Shown: positions 8,040 through 16,247 of the stretch, one piece after another
Layout: each line of letters begins with the position of its first letter
Position numbering within the stretch: the first letter of the stretch is position 1
Origin: Streptomyces sp. Ru72
Lineage (GTDB): Bacteria > Actinomycetota > Actinomycetes > Streptomycetales > Streptomycetaceae
Assembly (NCBI RefSeq): GCF_002920635.1
Contig: NZ_PQSR01000059.1
Coordinates: forward strand, 1-49,354
DNA length: 49,354 nucleotides
Direction: 5' to 3'
Position numbers and translations under genes: made by a program
The notes under the pieces: generated by a model
What the model was told of the DNA's origin: nothing
Databases searched by the model: none
What the model saw: the letters and a program-made list of their open reading frames with translations, nothing else

Positions 8040-9197
8040 GTGGACGTGAACGGCGGTGTGGCCGAGGGCTTCGAGCCGGTCAGGGAGGCGTTCGTACGGA
8101 ACTTCGAGGCGCTCGGCGAGCGCGGGGCCGCGGTCGCCGTCTACCGGGACGGCCGCAAGGTCGTGGACCTGTGGGGCGGTACGAAGGACGTCGACGGCAC
8201 GGCGCCCTGGCTGCGGGAGACGGCGCAGATCGTGCGCTCGGCGACCAAGGGCGTCGCGGCGGCCGTGCTGCTGATGCTGGCCGAGCGCGGGGAGGTGGAC
8301 CTGGACGCGCCGGTCGGACACCACTGGCCGGAGTACAAGGCGCAGGGCAAGGAACGCACGACGGTGCGGCACGTCCTGGCGCACCGGGCGGGCGTACCGG
8401 TCCTGGACCGCCCGCTCACCCCGGCCGAGGCCGCCGACCCCGATCTGGCGGCCACGGTGCTGGCCGGGCAGGCCCCCGCCTGGGAGCCGGGCACGGACCA
8501 CGGCTACCACGCGCAGACGTACAGCTGGCTGACAAGTGAGCTGGTCCGCCGGGCCACGGGCCGTTCGATCGGCGAGTGGATCGCCACCGAGATCGCCGGG
8601 CCGCTGGGCCTGGACCTGTGGGTGGGCCTGCCGGAGGCGGAGGCGCACCGGGTGGGCCGCGTCGGCCCCATCGAGGCCCCGGCCCGGGAGGGTGGCCTGC
8701 GCACCCGGCCCAAGCGCGCGGTCGCCGACGCGTACGCGGACCCCGCCGGCCTGACCCGCCGTGCCTTCGCGGCGATCACCCCCCTGCCAGACGAGAACGA
8801 CCCCGCCTACCGGTCGGCGGTGCTGCCCGCGTCGAACGGCATCGCGACGGCCGACGCGCTGGCCCGCTTCTACGCGGCGCTGACCGGCGAGGTGGACGGC
8901 GTACGCCTCTTCTCCCCCTCGACGGTGGAGCTGGCCCGCCGGGAAGCCTCGGCGGGCCCGGACCGCGTACTGGTGGTCCCCACCCGCTTCGGCCTCGGCT
9001 ACATGCTCCACGGCAGCGCGTCCCCGCTGCTCGCCCCCGGCTCCTTCGGCCACCCCGGCCGCGGCGGCGCACTGGGCTTCGCGGACCCGGAGTCGGGCAT
9101 CGCCTTCGGTTATGTGACGAACGGCTTCCACAAGAGCGTGACGGCGGACCCCCGGGCACAGGCGCTGGTTCGGGCGGTGCGTACGGCACTGGCGTAG
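8040..9197 (+). CDS. Serine hydrolase of the beta-lactamase class C / EstB esterase family
   Basis: A probable cytoplasmic esterase or peptidase of 385 aa. The SxxK motif is S67-ATK, the catalytic tyrosine is most likely Y161 in QTYSW, and FGHPGRGG near the C-terminus takes the place of the KTG/HxG motif. No signal peptide is apparent, which argues against a secreted beta-lactamase. GTG 8040 is chosen for the GGGAG 7 nt upstream; GTG 8046 is close and possible. It is not obviously part of an operon, and a strong hairpin follows the stop. Substrate unknown. Confidence 0.85.
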   Translation: MDVNGGVAEGFEPVREAFVRNFEALGERGAAVAVYRDGRKVVDLWGGTKDVDGTAPWLRETAQIVRSATKGVAAAVLLMLAERGEVDLDAPVGHHWPEYKAQGKERTTVRHVLAHRAGVPVLDRPLTPAEAADPDLAATVLAGQAPAWEPGTDHGYHAQTYSWLTSELVRRATGRSIGEWIATEIAGPLGLDLWVGLPEAEAHRVGRVGPIEAPAREGGLRTRPKRAVADAYADPAGLTRRAFAAITPLPDENDPAYRSAVLPASNGIATADALARFYAALTGEVDGVRLFSPSTVELARREASAGPDRVLVVPTRFGLGYMLHGSASPLLAPGSFGHPGRGGALGFADPESGIAFGYVTNGFHKSVTADPRAQALVRAVRTALA

Positions 9198-9212
9198 CCG
9201 GGCACGGCGCGA

Positions 9213-9244
9213 CGGTGCCCGCACGCCTCGACGTGCGGGCACCG
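9213..9244. terminator. Bidirectional hairpin terminator
   Basis: GGTGCCCGCACG and CGTGCGGGCACC form a perfect 12-bp stem (13 with the outer C/G pair) around a 6-nt loop. The hairpin sits between the convergent serine hydrolase and DUF1876 genes. There is no U tract, as is usual in Streptomyces. Confidence 0.8.
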
Positions 9245-9280
9245 CGGGCGACCCGCACCACTCCTGTCCCGCTGTGGGGG

Positions 9281-9562
9281 TCAGTGGAACGTCAGCGGGT
9301 GCGACGTCCGCCCCGACGCCTCGTCGATCTCGTCGTGCGCCTTCGTGAGCAGCTGCATCGCCAGCTCGTTCAGCGCACGCGCCCCCGCGATCTCCTCACC
9401 GACGCGCGGCTGATTCGCGTCCGAGCGGTGGCGGCTGGCGTACCCGCGTGCCCGGACCTCCTTGCCGTCGGGCAGCCGGACAAGCGCCGCCGCCCGCGTC
9501 CGCTGATCGTCCTCCTCGAACTCGAGTTCCACATGCCATCCGACTGCGGTGTGCATAGCCAT
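9281..9562 (-). CDS. DUF1876 (dsRBD-like fold) small protein
   Basis: A 93-aa cytoplasmic protein typical of actinobacteria, of unknown function. The sequence MAMHTAVGWHVELEFEED, then a RTRAAALVRL strand, GYASRH and a C-terminal helix fits the DUF1876 family as remembered. A near-perfect anti-16S match (GGAGGTGATC) lies just upstream of ATG 9562, suggesting strong expression. The next gene upstream (dehydrogenase) is on the same strand 89 bp away. Confidence 0.8.
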   Translation of the reverse strand: MAMHTAVGWHVELEFEEDDQRTRAAALVRLPDGKEVRARGYASRHRSDANQPRVGEEIAGARALNELAMQLLTKAHDEIDEASGRTSHPLTFH

Positions 9563-9651
9563 GACGATCACCTCCGGAACCGCTGATTCCAGGGTGCTCC
9601 TCCTCGTCCCCCGATGCACGGCGCGGGCACCTCCGGAATCCTCCGGACCCT

Positions 9652-10542
9652 TCAGGAACCGGACTTCTCCTCGAAGCTCGCGAAGTACGCGGCGGCCATG
9701 TCCTCGTCGGCGTGGCCCTGGGCGGCGGCGCGGGCGAGGCGTTCGGCGGTCGCAGCGGCCACGTCGAGGCGGACTCCGTGCTCCTCCCCGGCCCGGACGA
9801 TCAGACGGGCGTCCTTCTCGGCCGTCGCCACGGCGAAACTGGCCGGGGTCAGCGTGCCTTTCAGGAGGAGATCGGCCTTGGCGTGCAGGTAGCCCATGTC
9901 CAGCGGGCCGCCCGCGATGATGTCGAAGAACTTCCGCGGGTCCACGTCCAGGGCCTTGGCCAGGGCCAGTACCTCGCCGGTCGCGGCCGTGGCGGCGAGG
10001 ACCCAGCTGTTGGCCACCAGCTTCAGCCGGCTGGCGCTGCCCGCCGCACCGTCCTGACCGGTCCACAGCGTACGGGCGCCGACGGCGTCGAAGACGGGCG
10101 TCACCGCCTCCCGCCCCTCGGCGGGCCCGGCGGCGAGGACGGTCAGCTGCCCGGCCTCCGCGGGCTGGCGGGTGCCGAGCACAGGGGCGTCGTAGAAGGC
10201 CAGGCCGTGCTCCCGGGCGAAGGCGGCCAGCTCACCGGTGGCCTCGATCCCGGCCGTGGTGGACTGCACCCAGGCGGTGCCGGGGCGCAGGGCGTCGGCG
10301 GCCTCCCGCATGACCTGCAGGACTGTGGCGCCGTCGTAGAGCATGGTCAGGACGACGTCGGCATCCCGCACCGCCTCGGCGGGGGTGCCGGCGATCTCCG
10401 CGCCGTCGGCGGCGAGCGGCTCGGCCTTGTCACGGGTGCGGTTCCAGGCGCGGACGGTGTGCCCGGCGCGGGCGATGTTGCGGGCCATCGCGGCGCCCAT
10501 GATGCCGGTACCGAGGACGCTCACGGTGAGCTTGTCTTTCAT
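9652..10542 (-). CDS. NAD(P)-dependent 3-hydroxyisobutyrate dehydrogenase-family oxidoreductase
   Basis: A beta-hydroxyacid dehydrogenase of 296 aa. The Rossmann motif VLGTGIMGAAMARN opens the protein. The second-domain substrate signature is replaced by TTAGIEATGELA, and the catalytic lysine lies in the SRLKLVANSW helix, as in this family. The family includes HIBADH, tartronate semialdehyde reductase and imine reductases. No valine-degradation gene is nearby, so the substrate is open; an imine reductase role is possible. ATG 10542 has an AGGAAG ribosome site. Confidence 0.85.
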   Translation of the reverse strand: MKDKLTVSVLGTGIMGAAMARNIARAGHTVRAWNRTRDKAEPLAADGAEIAGTPAEAVRDADVVLTMLYDGATVLQVMREAADALRPGTAWVQSTTAGIEATGELAAFAREHGLAFYDAPVLGTRQPAEAGQLTVLAAGPAEGREAVTPVFDAVGARTLWTGQDGAAGSASRLKLVANSWVLAATAATGEVLALAKALDVDPRKFFDIIAGGPLDMGYLHAKADLLLKGTLTPASFAVATAEKDARLIVRAGEEHGVRLDVAAATAERLARAAAQGHADEDMAAAYFASFEEKSGS

Positions 10543-10573
10543 GACGTCAACTTCCTGATCCCAGGGTGACTGA

Positions 10574-10786
10574 TGCGCTTCCCATGCTCCCCCAGCGGGC
10601 GAGCGTTCCCTCGTCGACTACCCGGCGGACGGCATCAGCCCCATCCGGACCGCCGGCGGCCCGACTTTCGTCACCAGGGGGTACGAGAGCGACTTCGTCA
10701 GTCGGGCCCCTGGAAGCCACCAAGGCGACCAGGGGCCGGCGTGGGAGCAAAGCCGACGGGTCAGACCCTGTCGATTCGCCACCTGA
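10574..10786 (+). pseudogene. Possible gene remnant in the gap after the lipoprotein gene
   Basis: A 70-codon open frame without ATG or GTG reads sensibly as protein (segment LVDYPADGISPIRTAGGPT, then FVTRGYESDF). It runs into the 3' end of the oppositely oriented lipoprotein gene. No family was recognised. It could be the truncated tail of a lost gene or chance coding potential in GC-rich DNA. The rest of the roughly 220-bp gap shows nothing else. Confidence 0.25.
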
Positions 10787-11255
10787 TCATCCCCGTCGAA
10801 CCACGCCTGGCGGTGACATCGATGCGCAGCGAGTCCACGGCGGTGAATCGCTGCTGGAATGTGGACTGATCGCAGGAAACGTCCTTCTTCGACGACACGC
10901 CGGCCGGGGTGAACGCGATCTCCACATCTCCGCTGCCGGCGCATACGACGGACAGCCTGTAGGTCACTCCCTTGTTCAGCAAAGGCACGGAGTGCACGCC
11001 ATCGGTGACGCGCTCCACCCCTGACTCGACCATGGCATTCTGCTCGGTTGCGCCGGCTGCAAGAGCCGACTGCACCTCCGCAGTGAGCTTCTTTTCCGAT
11101 GACTGCGAGGATCGCGCTGTCGCACTCACCGACGATGACGGGTGAGCCGGCCCAGGGTCGCCGTCGGAGGTACAGGAAGCAAGGGAGAAAGCCGACGCCA
11201 GGGCACATCCGATGAGCCAGGTTCGGCGCCCGAGAGGAGCCTTCATTGCGGTCAT
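10761..11255 (-). CDS. Small secreted lipoprotein of unknown function
   Basis: A predicted lipoprotein of 164 aa. The signal region KAPLGRRTWLIGCALASAF ends in the lipobox LASC, so the mature protein begins at the cysteine. A Ser-rich linker and an Ala/Gln-rich helix follow, then a beta-rich C-terminal region with two cysteines (VVCAGSG and DVSCDQS) that may pair. ATG 11255 is preferred because it overlaps the stop of the upstream small gene as ATGA. Codon bias is slightly weaker than in neighbouring genes. Function unknown; the C-terminus resembles other Streptomyces lipoproteins with a TYRLSVVCAG-type strand. Confidence 0.75.
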   Translation of the reverse strand: MTAMKAPLGRRTWLIGCALASAFSLASCTSDGDPGPAHPSSSVSATARSSQSSEKKLTAEVQSALAAGATEQNAMVESGVERVTDGVHSVPLLNKGVTYRLSVVCAGSGDVEIAFTPAGVSSKKDVSCDQSTFQQRFTAVDSLRIDVTARRGSTGMIRWRIDRV

Positions 11256-11509
11256 GACGACGTTTCCCAGTACTTCCATCCGGTCTCGGACGTGGGAAGA
11301 GTCGCCTGCCCGCTCGCGAGCCTGACACCGTCGCAGCCATTGCCGCTCGACCGGTACTTCACCCACGACACCTTGCGCCCCAGAGAACTACCCACGCTCG
11401 ACGACGGCGCCTCCCCATCCACGGCTGCGGTGCCGGTACCCCCGAAGCAGAGCAACAGGGCCGTTCCGGCGGCAATCGCGGCATGCCTACGGGACCAAGC
11501 CCGACGCGT
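11252..11509 (-). CDS. Small secreted protein with no normal start codon (start ACG 11509 or TTG 11455)
   Basis: An open frame with clear G/C third-position bias ends in TGA overlapping the lipoprotein ATG. Read back from there it gives a convincing signal peptide, RRAWSRRHAAIAAG followed by TALLLCFGGTGTAA, then a 50-residue mature part with GNGCDGVRLASGQATLP. No ATG or GTG lies between the TAG of the EamA gene (11513-11515) and this frame. The codon where a start would fit best is ACG (11507-11509), one base from ATG. TTG 11455 would remove the n-region. It is either a recent start-loss pseudogene, a rare start, or TAG read-through from the EamA gene in the same frame. Confidence 0.4.
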   Translation of the reverse strand, partial: TRRAWSRRHAAIAAGTALLLCFGGTGTAAVDGEAPSSSVGSSLGRKVSWVKYRSSGNGCDGVRLASGQATLPTSETGWKYWETSS

Positions 11510-11512
11510 CGA

Positions 11513-12358
11513 CTAACCGGCGTGCAGCATCAGCCCGATCCCGACCACCACCAGCCCGGCCGCCGCGATCCGCGGAAGGCCGAACCGCTCCTTGAAGAAG
11601 ACGGCGCCGATGGCCGCGCCGACGATGATCGAGGACTCGCGCAGGGCGGCGATGGGAGCCAGCTCCGCCCGGGTCTGGGCCCACAGCACCAGGGCGTACG
11701 CCGCCACGGACAGCACGGAGCCGAGCAGCCCGAGCGCCGCGAACGGCCGGAGCCGGACGGTGAGTTCGCCCCGCCACCGGTACCAGGCGTACGCGGGGAT
11801 GACGACCCCCTGCACGGCCATCAGCCAGGCGATGTAACCGAACGACGACCCCGACGCCCGGACGCCCAGCCCGTCCACCACGGTGTACGCCGCGATCGTC
11901 AGACCCGTCGCGAGCGCCGCGCCGATGGCCGCCCAGTTCGGTCGGCGCCCGCGCAGCCCCCACAGCGCGACCCCGGTAAGCCCGGCGCACGACACGGCGA
12001 CGCCCGTCGCCGCCCAGCCGTCCGGCACCTCGTGGGCGAACACCGCCGCCAGCACGGTGACGACCAGGGGCGCGGTGCCGCGCGCGATGGGGTACGCCTG
12101 CCCGAAGTCGCCGAGCCGGAAGGAACGCATGAGCAGGGCGTAGTAGGCGATGTGAATGGCGGAGGACGTGAGGAGGTACGGCCACGCCCGCGCCGCCGGA
12201 AACGCCGTGACCGGGGCCGTCAACAGCCCGATGAGAGCGCCACCGCCCGAGATGAGCGTGAAGCCGACCAGCTTGTCGGTGATGCGGTGGGCGATGGCGT
12301 TCCAGCTGGCGTGCGTGACGGCGGCGAGCAGCACCGCCATGGCGACGGCGGGCGTCAC
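11513..12358 (-). CDS. EamA/DMT-family transporter
   Basis: A drug/metabolite superfamily permease of 281 aa with about ten hydrophobic segments arranged as two EamA repeats. The first ends near AHEVPDGWAA and the second near FFKERFGLPR. The HASWNAIAHR start and the PIARGTAPLVV motif are typical. GTG 12358 overlaps the ybaK stop (GTGA), so the two are translationally coupled. Direction is probably export; the substrate cannot be told. Coupling to a YbaK-type editing protein may hint at amino-acid export, which is inference only. Confidence 0.85.
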   Translation of the reverse strand: MTPAVAMAVLLAAVTHASWNAIAHRITDKLVGFTLISGGGALIGLLTAPVTAFPAARAWPYLLTSSAIHIAYYALLMRSFRLGDFGQAYPIARGTAPLVVTVLAAVFAHEVPDGWAATGVAVSCAGLTGVALWGLRGRRPNWAAIGAALATGLTIAAYTVVDGLGVRASGSSFGYIAWLMAVQGVVIPAYAWYRWRGELTVRLRPFAALGLLGSVLSVAAYALVLWAQTRAELAPIAALRESSIIVGAAIGAVFFKERFGLPRIAAAGLVVVGIGLMLHAG

Positions 12359-12906
12359 GGGGTCTGCTCGCGCACGTCCACCAGAGTGCCGCCCGCGTGG
12401 GCGATCAGTGACTTCGGGTCCATGGGGAACACGGTGTGGGGAGTGCCGGCGGCGGCCCACACGGTCTCGTGGTCGAGCAGCGCGCGGTCGGCGAGGACAC
12501 GGGTCCTCGTACGGTGCCCGAAGGGCGGCACGCCACCGATCGCGTACCCGGTGGTCTCCCGTACGACCTCGGGCTTGGCCCGGGTGACCTTCTCGGCGCC
12601 CAGTTCCTCGCGCAGGCGCTCCACGTCCACCCGTGACGCTCCGTCCATGAGGACGAGCACCGGCTCCCCTCCCCCAAGATCTCGGCTCCGCTCGAGCAGG
12701 GGGGACCCCCACACCGCGAAGACCAGTGACTTGCAGATCTGGCTGAGCTCGCACCCGATCGCGGCGGCGGCCTCGGCGGCGGTTCGGGTCGCGTCCGGGA
12801 AGCGGCGGATCTCGGCGTGGAGCGCGCCGAGCCCCAGCTCTTCGAGGGCTTCGGCGAAGCGGGGGTGGGCTCCTGATTCTCCTGCGGGCGTCGCGGGCGT
12901 CGTCAT
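12355..12906 (-). CDS. YbaK/EbsC-family aminoacyl-tRNA deacylase with an inserted repeat
   Basis: A probable trans-editing protein that hydrolyses mischarged aminoacyl-tRNA, 183 aa. Family motifs: CELSQICKSLVF with the conserved lysine, VLVLMDGASRVD, GYAIGGVPPFGH and a TPHTVF C-terminal segment. Between LVFA and EPVLVL the family normally has a short turn; here VWGSPLLERSRDLGGG is encoded by a Streptomyces dispersed repeat inserted in frame. The catalytic lysine and GGVPPFGH are intact, so the protein may still work. It precedes the EamA gene with a 4-nt overlap. Confidence 0.88.
   Translation of the reverse strand: MTTPATPAGESGAHPRFAEALEELGLGALHAEIRRFPDATRTAAEAAAAIGCELSQICKSLVFAVWGSPLLERSRDLGGGEPVLVLMDGASRVDVERLREELGAEKVTRAKPEVVRETTGYAIGGVPPFGHRTRTRVLADRALLDHETVWAAAGTPHTVFPMDPKSLIAHAGGTLVDVREQTP
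12664..12711. repeat. Dispersed Streptomyces palindromic repeat inside ybaK
   Basis: A CTCCCCCAAG arm, a CTCGGCTCCGCTCGAG core and a GGGGGGACCCCC arm form an imperfect palindrome. Similar elements are common between genes in Streptomyces chromosomes as remembered. Here it lies within the ybaK coding frame and encodes about 14 residues without a stop. Confidence 0.75.
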
Positions 12907-13103
12907 GAACGGCAGGTTAGCTGCCGGATACGGAGGTCACGAACGAATTCCGGTGGTGGGGGGCGACGGTGAGGGCGAGCGTCGAACGCCCCGCTCAGGG
13001 CGCCCGGCCGCCGAGCCGTCCTCAGAGTCGGCCACGACGCACCCGCACGACAGGGCGCCCCACCCACCGGTGAGGCGCCCCGTTCGCGTTCAGGCCCAGT
13101 CGC
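12907..13103. other. Intergenic region between the MMPL stop and ybaK start
   Basis: A gap of about 197 bp between two minus-strand genes. It holds the ybaK upstream region and, at 13053-13080, the hairpin that probably terminates the MMPL transcript. No gene was recognised in it. Confidence 0.5.
13053..13080 (-). terminator. Hairpin terminator downstream of the MMPL gene
   Basis: GGGCGCC and GGCGCCC form the outer stem, and CACCGGTG adds an inner palindrome. It lies 24 bp past the MMPL stop. Confidence 0.55.
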
Positions 13104-15335
13104 TCAGACCCGCGCCAGCTCCCGGTCCTGATCGGCGTCCGGGTCCCGGCGATCGGCCGCGTCGGCCGCCGCGCGCAGGCCCTCGCCCTCGACGTCCACG
13201 TTCGGCAGTGCCCGGTCCAGCCACTTCGGCAGCCACCACGCCCGGCGGCCCAGCAGCGCCAGCACCGCCGGAACCAGCGCCATCCGGACCACGAACGCGT
13301 CGAAGAACACCGCGATCGCGAGACCGAAGCCGATCATCTTGATCATCGACTCGCTGGAGCCGATGAAGCCGGAGAACACCGCGATCATGATGACGGCCGC
13401 CGCCGTCACCACCCGCGCACCGTGCCGGAAGCCGGTCACGATCGCCTGGCCGGGGCTCTCCCCGTGGACGTACGCCTCACGCATACGGGTGACGAGGAAG
13501 ACCTCGTAGTCCATCGCCAGGCCGAACACCACGCCCACCATGAAGATCGGCATCATCGACATGATCGGGCCCGTCTGCTGGACGCCCAGCAGGCCGGACA
13601 GCCAGCCCCACTGGAACACCGCGACCACCGCACCGAGCGCCGCCGTCACCGAGAGCAGGAAGCCGAGCGCCGCCTTCAGCGGAACCAGGATCGAGCGGAA
13701 GACCACGATCAGGAGGAGGAAGGCGAGTCCGACCACCAGCGCCAGGTACGGGATCAGCGCGTCGTTGAGCTTCTGCGAGAAGTCGATGTTCATCGCCGTC
13801 GTGCCGGTGACCAGCAACTCGGCGCCCGTCTTCGCCGCCCGCCCGGCGCCGGTGTCCCGGATGCCGCGCACCAGGTCCTCGGTGGTCGTCGATGACGGCT
13901 TGGATCCGGGTACGACCGTGATCACCGCGGTGTCGCCCGCCTTGTTGTACGTCGCCGGCGTGACCGTCGTGACGTCCTTCAGGCCCTTGATGTCGTCGGT
14001 CACCGTCGCGACCGCCGCCTTCGGGTCCTCGCTCGCCTTCGCGTCGACCACGACCGTCAGCGGCCCGTTGAAGCCGGGCCCGAAGCCCTCCGACAGCAGG
14101 TCGTAGGCCCGGCGCTGGGTCGTGGACGTCGGCTGGGAACCGTCGTCCGGCAGGCCCAGTTCCAGCTGGGACGCCGGAACGGCCGCGGCACCGAGGCCGA
14201 CCACACCGAGCAGCAGGACGGCGACCGGGCGGCGCACGACGAAGCTCGCCCAGCGCGCGCCCATGTTCGGCCTGTCCTTCTTACCGGCGGCGGCCCGGCC
14301 GCCACCCAGCAGCCTGCTCTTCTCTCCCGCCGGCTTGACCCTGCGCCCCGCGTGGCCGAGCAGCGCCGGGATCAGCGTCAGCGCGATCAGGACCGCGATG
14401 GCCACGGTGCCGGCCGCCGCGACGCCCATCTTCGTCAGCATCGGGATGTTCACGACCGACAGGCCCACCAGCGCGATCACCACGGTCAGGCCCGCGAAGA
14501 CCACCGCCGAACCCGCCGTGCCGACCGCCCGGCCCGCCGCCTCCTCGCGCTCACGGCCCTCGGCCAGCTCGGCGCGGTAGCGGGAGACGATGAACAGCGC
14601 GTAGTCGATGCCGACCGCGAGGCCGATCATCATCGCCAGCGTGGAGGTCGTGGTGCCGAGGTCCAGCGCGTTCGCCAGCGCCGTGATCGAGGAGACGCCG
14701 ATGCCGACGCCGATCAGGGCCGTGAGCAGCGGCAGCCCGGCCGCCACCAGGGAACCGAAGGTGATGACGAGGACGACCGCGGCGACCGCGATGCCGATGA
14801 CCTCGGTCGCGCCCGTCTCCGGTGCGGCCTGCAGCGCGTCACCGCCGATCTCGACGGTCAGCCCGTCGCCCCGCGCGTCCCGCGCGGCCTCCTGGAGGGC
14901 GTCCCTGGAGGAGTCCTTCAGCTCCATCCCGGAGACCTTGTACTTCACCTGCGCGTACGCGATCGTGCCGTTCTTGCTGACGGCGTGCGCGGTGAACGGA
15001 TCGGTGACGGAGACCACTTCGGAGCCGGAGCGCAGCTCCCTGACGGCCTTCTCGACGGCCGCCTTGTTGTCCTTGGCCGTCACCTTCTCCCCGCCGGGCG
15101 CCTTGAAGACGACGCGGGCGGTCGCACCGTCGGCGTTCATCCCCGGGAAGCGCTGTTCGAGCAGGTCGAAGGCCTTCTGGGCCTCGGTGCCGGGGATGGA
15201 GAAGGAGGAGGAGCCCGCCGCCGGGGCACTGGCGGCACCGACGCCCGCGAGCGTCAGCAGCGCCACCCAGATCAGGGCGACGAGGTGCCGTCGCCGGAAG
15301 GCGAGACGGCCGAGTCTGTGGAGAAAAGTGGCCAC
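13104..15335 (-). CDS. MMPL-family RND transporter
   Basis: A large membrane exporter of 743 aa, with two MMPL halves. One membrane segment opens the protein (RHLVALIWVALLTLAGVG), followed by a soluble loop and then clusters of five to six segments (about residues 175-330). After a second soluble loop comes another cluster (about 530-700). Motifs include GIDYALFIVSRYR and AMDYEVFLVTRMRE, the conserved D-Y pairs of the proton relay. GTG 15335 starts the gene. It lies 100 bp downstream of a TetR regulator on the same strand, which probably controls it. Likely substrates are lipids or drugs; none can be assigned. Confidence 0.92.
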   Translation of the reverse strand: MATFLHRLGRLAFRRRHLVALIWVALLTLAGVGAASAPAAGSSSFSIPGTEAQKAFDLLEQRFPGMNADGATARVVFKAPGGEKVTAKDNKAAVEKAVRELRSGSEVVSVTDPFTAHAVSKNGTIAYAQVKYKVSGMELKDSSRDALQEAARDARGDGLTVEIGGDALQAAPETGATEVIGIAVAAVVLVITFGSLVAAGLPLLTALIGVGIGVSSITALANALDLGTTTSTLAMMIGLAVGIDYALFIVSRYRAELAEGREREEAAGRAVGTAGSAVVFAGLTVVIALVGLSVVNIPMLTKMGVAAAGTVAIAVLIALTLIPALLGHAGRRVKPAGEKSRLLGGGRAAAGKKDRPNMGARWASFVVRRPVAVLLLGVVGLGAAAVPASQLELGLPDDGSQPTSTTQRRAYDLLSEGFGPGFNGPLTVVVDAKASEDPKAAVATVTDDIKGLKDVTTVTPATYNKAGDTAVITVVPGSKPSSTTTEDLVRGIRDTGAGRAAKTGAELLVTGTTAMNIDFSQKLNDALIPYLALVVGLAFLLLIVVFRSILVPLKAALGFLLSVTAALGAVVAVFQWGWLSGLLGVQQTGPIMSMMPIFMVGVVFGLAMDYEVFLVTRMREAYVHGESPGQAIVTGFRHGARVVTAAAVIMIAVFSGFIGSSESMIKMIGFGLAIAVFFDAFVVRMALVPAVLALLGRRAWWLPKWLDRALPNVDVEGEGLRAAADAADRRDPDADQDRELARV

Positions 15336-15435
15336 GAGGGCGTACTCCCGGTCAGTCGTGGGGTTTTCAGGGCAGAGGTGATCAGCCCGACGACGTGAGC
15401 GGTGACGTCAGGTGGGGGCCTGCTCGGGGGACGGG

Positions 15436-16035
15436 TCAGGTGGTGGGCGCGCCGAGGGCGGGGAGGACCACGGCGTCGATGTACGAGCGCAGGAACGCCT
15501 GCGTGGGCGGCTGGTTGTCGATGAGGGAGCGCGTGGCGAAGGCACCGATCAACATGTGCACCACGTACTGCAGCGCCGGGTTGTCCGCGCGGATCTCCCC
15601 GCGGTCGACGGCCCGCTGCAGCACGCGCCGGAACTCTTCCCTCTCCGGTTCGATCAGGTGCTCGCGGAACGCCCGCTGAAGGTCGGGGTTGGTGTGCGTC
15701 GCCATGGCCAGACCCCGCATCAGGGCGTGGTTCTGCGCCATGGTGCAGTCGTCCTGGTGTGCCGTGAGGGCCTGGAAGTCGCCCCGCAGAGACCCGGTGT
15801 CCACCTCCGCGAAGCGGCTCGGCTTGCCGTGCCGGATCGCCTTCGCCACCAGCTCGGCCTTGCCGCCCCACTGGCGGTAGAGCGTCGCCTTGCTTGACCG
15901 GGTGCGGGCCGCCACGGCGTCCATCGTCAGGGCGTCGTAGCCGACTTCGCGGAGCAGGTCGAGCACGGCCTCGTACAACTCGGCCTCGCGCTCGGGGGTG
16001 ATCCGACTACGACGCCCTGTCGCGACATCGGTCAT
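15436..16035 (-). CDS. TetR-family repressor, probable regulator of the MMPL exporter
   Basis: A one-component regulator of 199 aa. The N-terminal helix-turn-helix is clear (LREVGYDALTMDAVAARTRSSKATLYRQWGGK), followed by a helical ligand-binding domain with a C-terminal TetR_C-type segment. ATG 16035 has an AGGTGAG ribosome site. It lies directly upstream of the MMPL gene on the same strand, the usual layout for a substrate-induced exporter. Twin palindromes in the gap before it are probable operators. It may also influence the divergent tricorn gene. Confidence 0.9.
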   Translation of the reverse strand: MTDVATGRRSRITPEREAELYEAVLDLLREVGYDALTMDAVAARTRSSKATLYRQWGGKAELVAKAIRHGKPSRFAEVDTGSLRGDFQALTAHQDDCTMAQNHALMRGLAMATHTNPDLQRAFREHLIEPEREEFRRVLQRAVDRGEIRADNPALQYVVHMLIGAFATRSLIDNQPPTQAFLRSYIDAVVLPALGAPTT

Positions 16036-16094
16036 GCGACTCACCTCTCCTGCTCGGTGCTTCCTGCTTCCCGCCCGGAGCGGCAGGGCTCCGA

Positions 16095-16109
16095 ACGAGA
16101 CTGTTTCGT
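16095..16109. promoter_or_regulatory. TetR operator-like palindrome, site 1
   Basis: ACGAGACTGTTTCGT is a 7-1-7 palindrome with one arm mismatch, 60 bp upstream of the tetR start. It is a near copy of site 2, and both are followed by ACGT. Confidence 0.6.
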
Positions 16110-16141
16110 ACGTCATGACGATACCCCGGCCGTAAAGCGAA

Positions 16142-16156
16142 ACGAAACAGTTTCGT
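16142..16156. promoter_or_regulatory. TetR operator-like palindrome, site 2
   Basis: ACGAAACAGTTTCGT is a perfect 7-1-7 palindrome, 47 bp from site 1 start to start and about 92 bp before the tricorn gene. The pair lies in the divergent gap, so both tetR-MMPL and tricorn promoters could be affected. Confidence 0.65.
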
Positions 16157-16247
16157 ACGTGTCCTCGGTCACGCGCCTGCCGACGCCTCTGCCGGCACAC
16201 CCTCCGTACGAGTTGCCGCGCCCCGTCGCCGGACAAAACATGGGTAG

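Noticed and set aside
10566..11024. 152-codon plus-strand frame over the lipoprotein gene
   Set aside because: Overlaps the lipoprotein gene, which has a clear lipobox; the product is Ser/Arg/Pro-rich without motifs.
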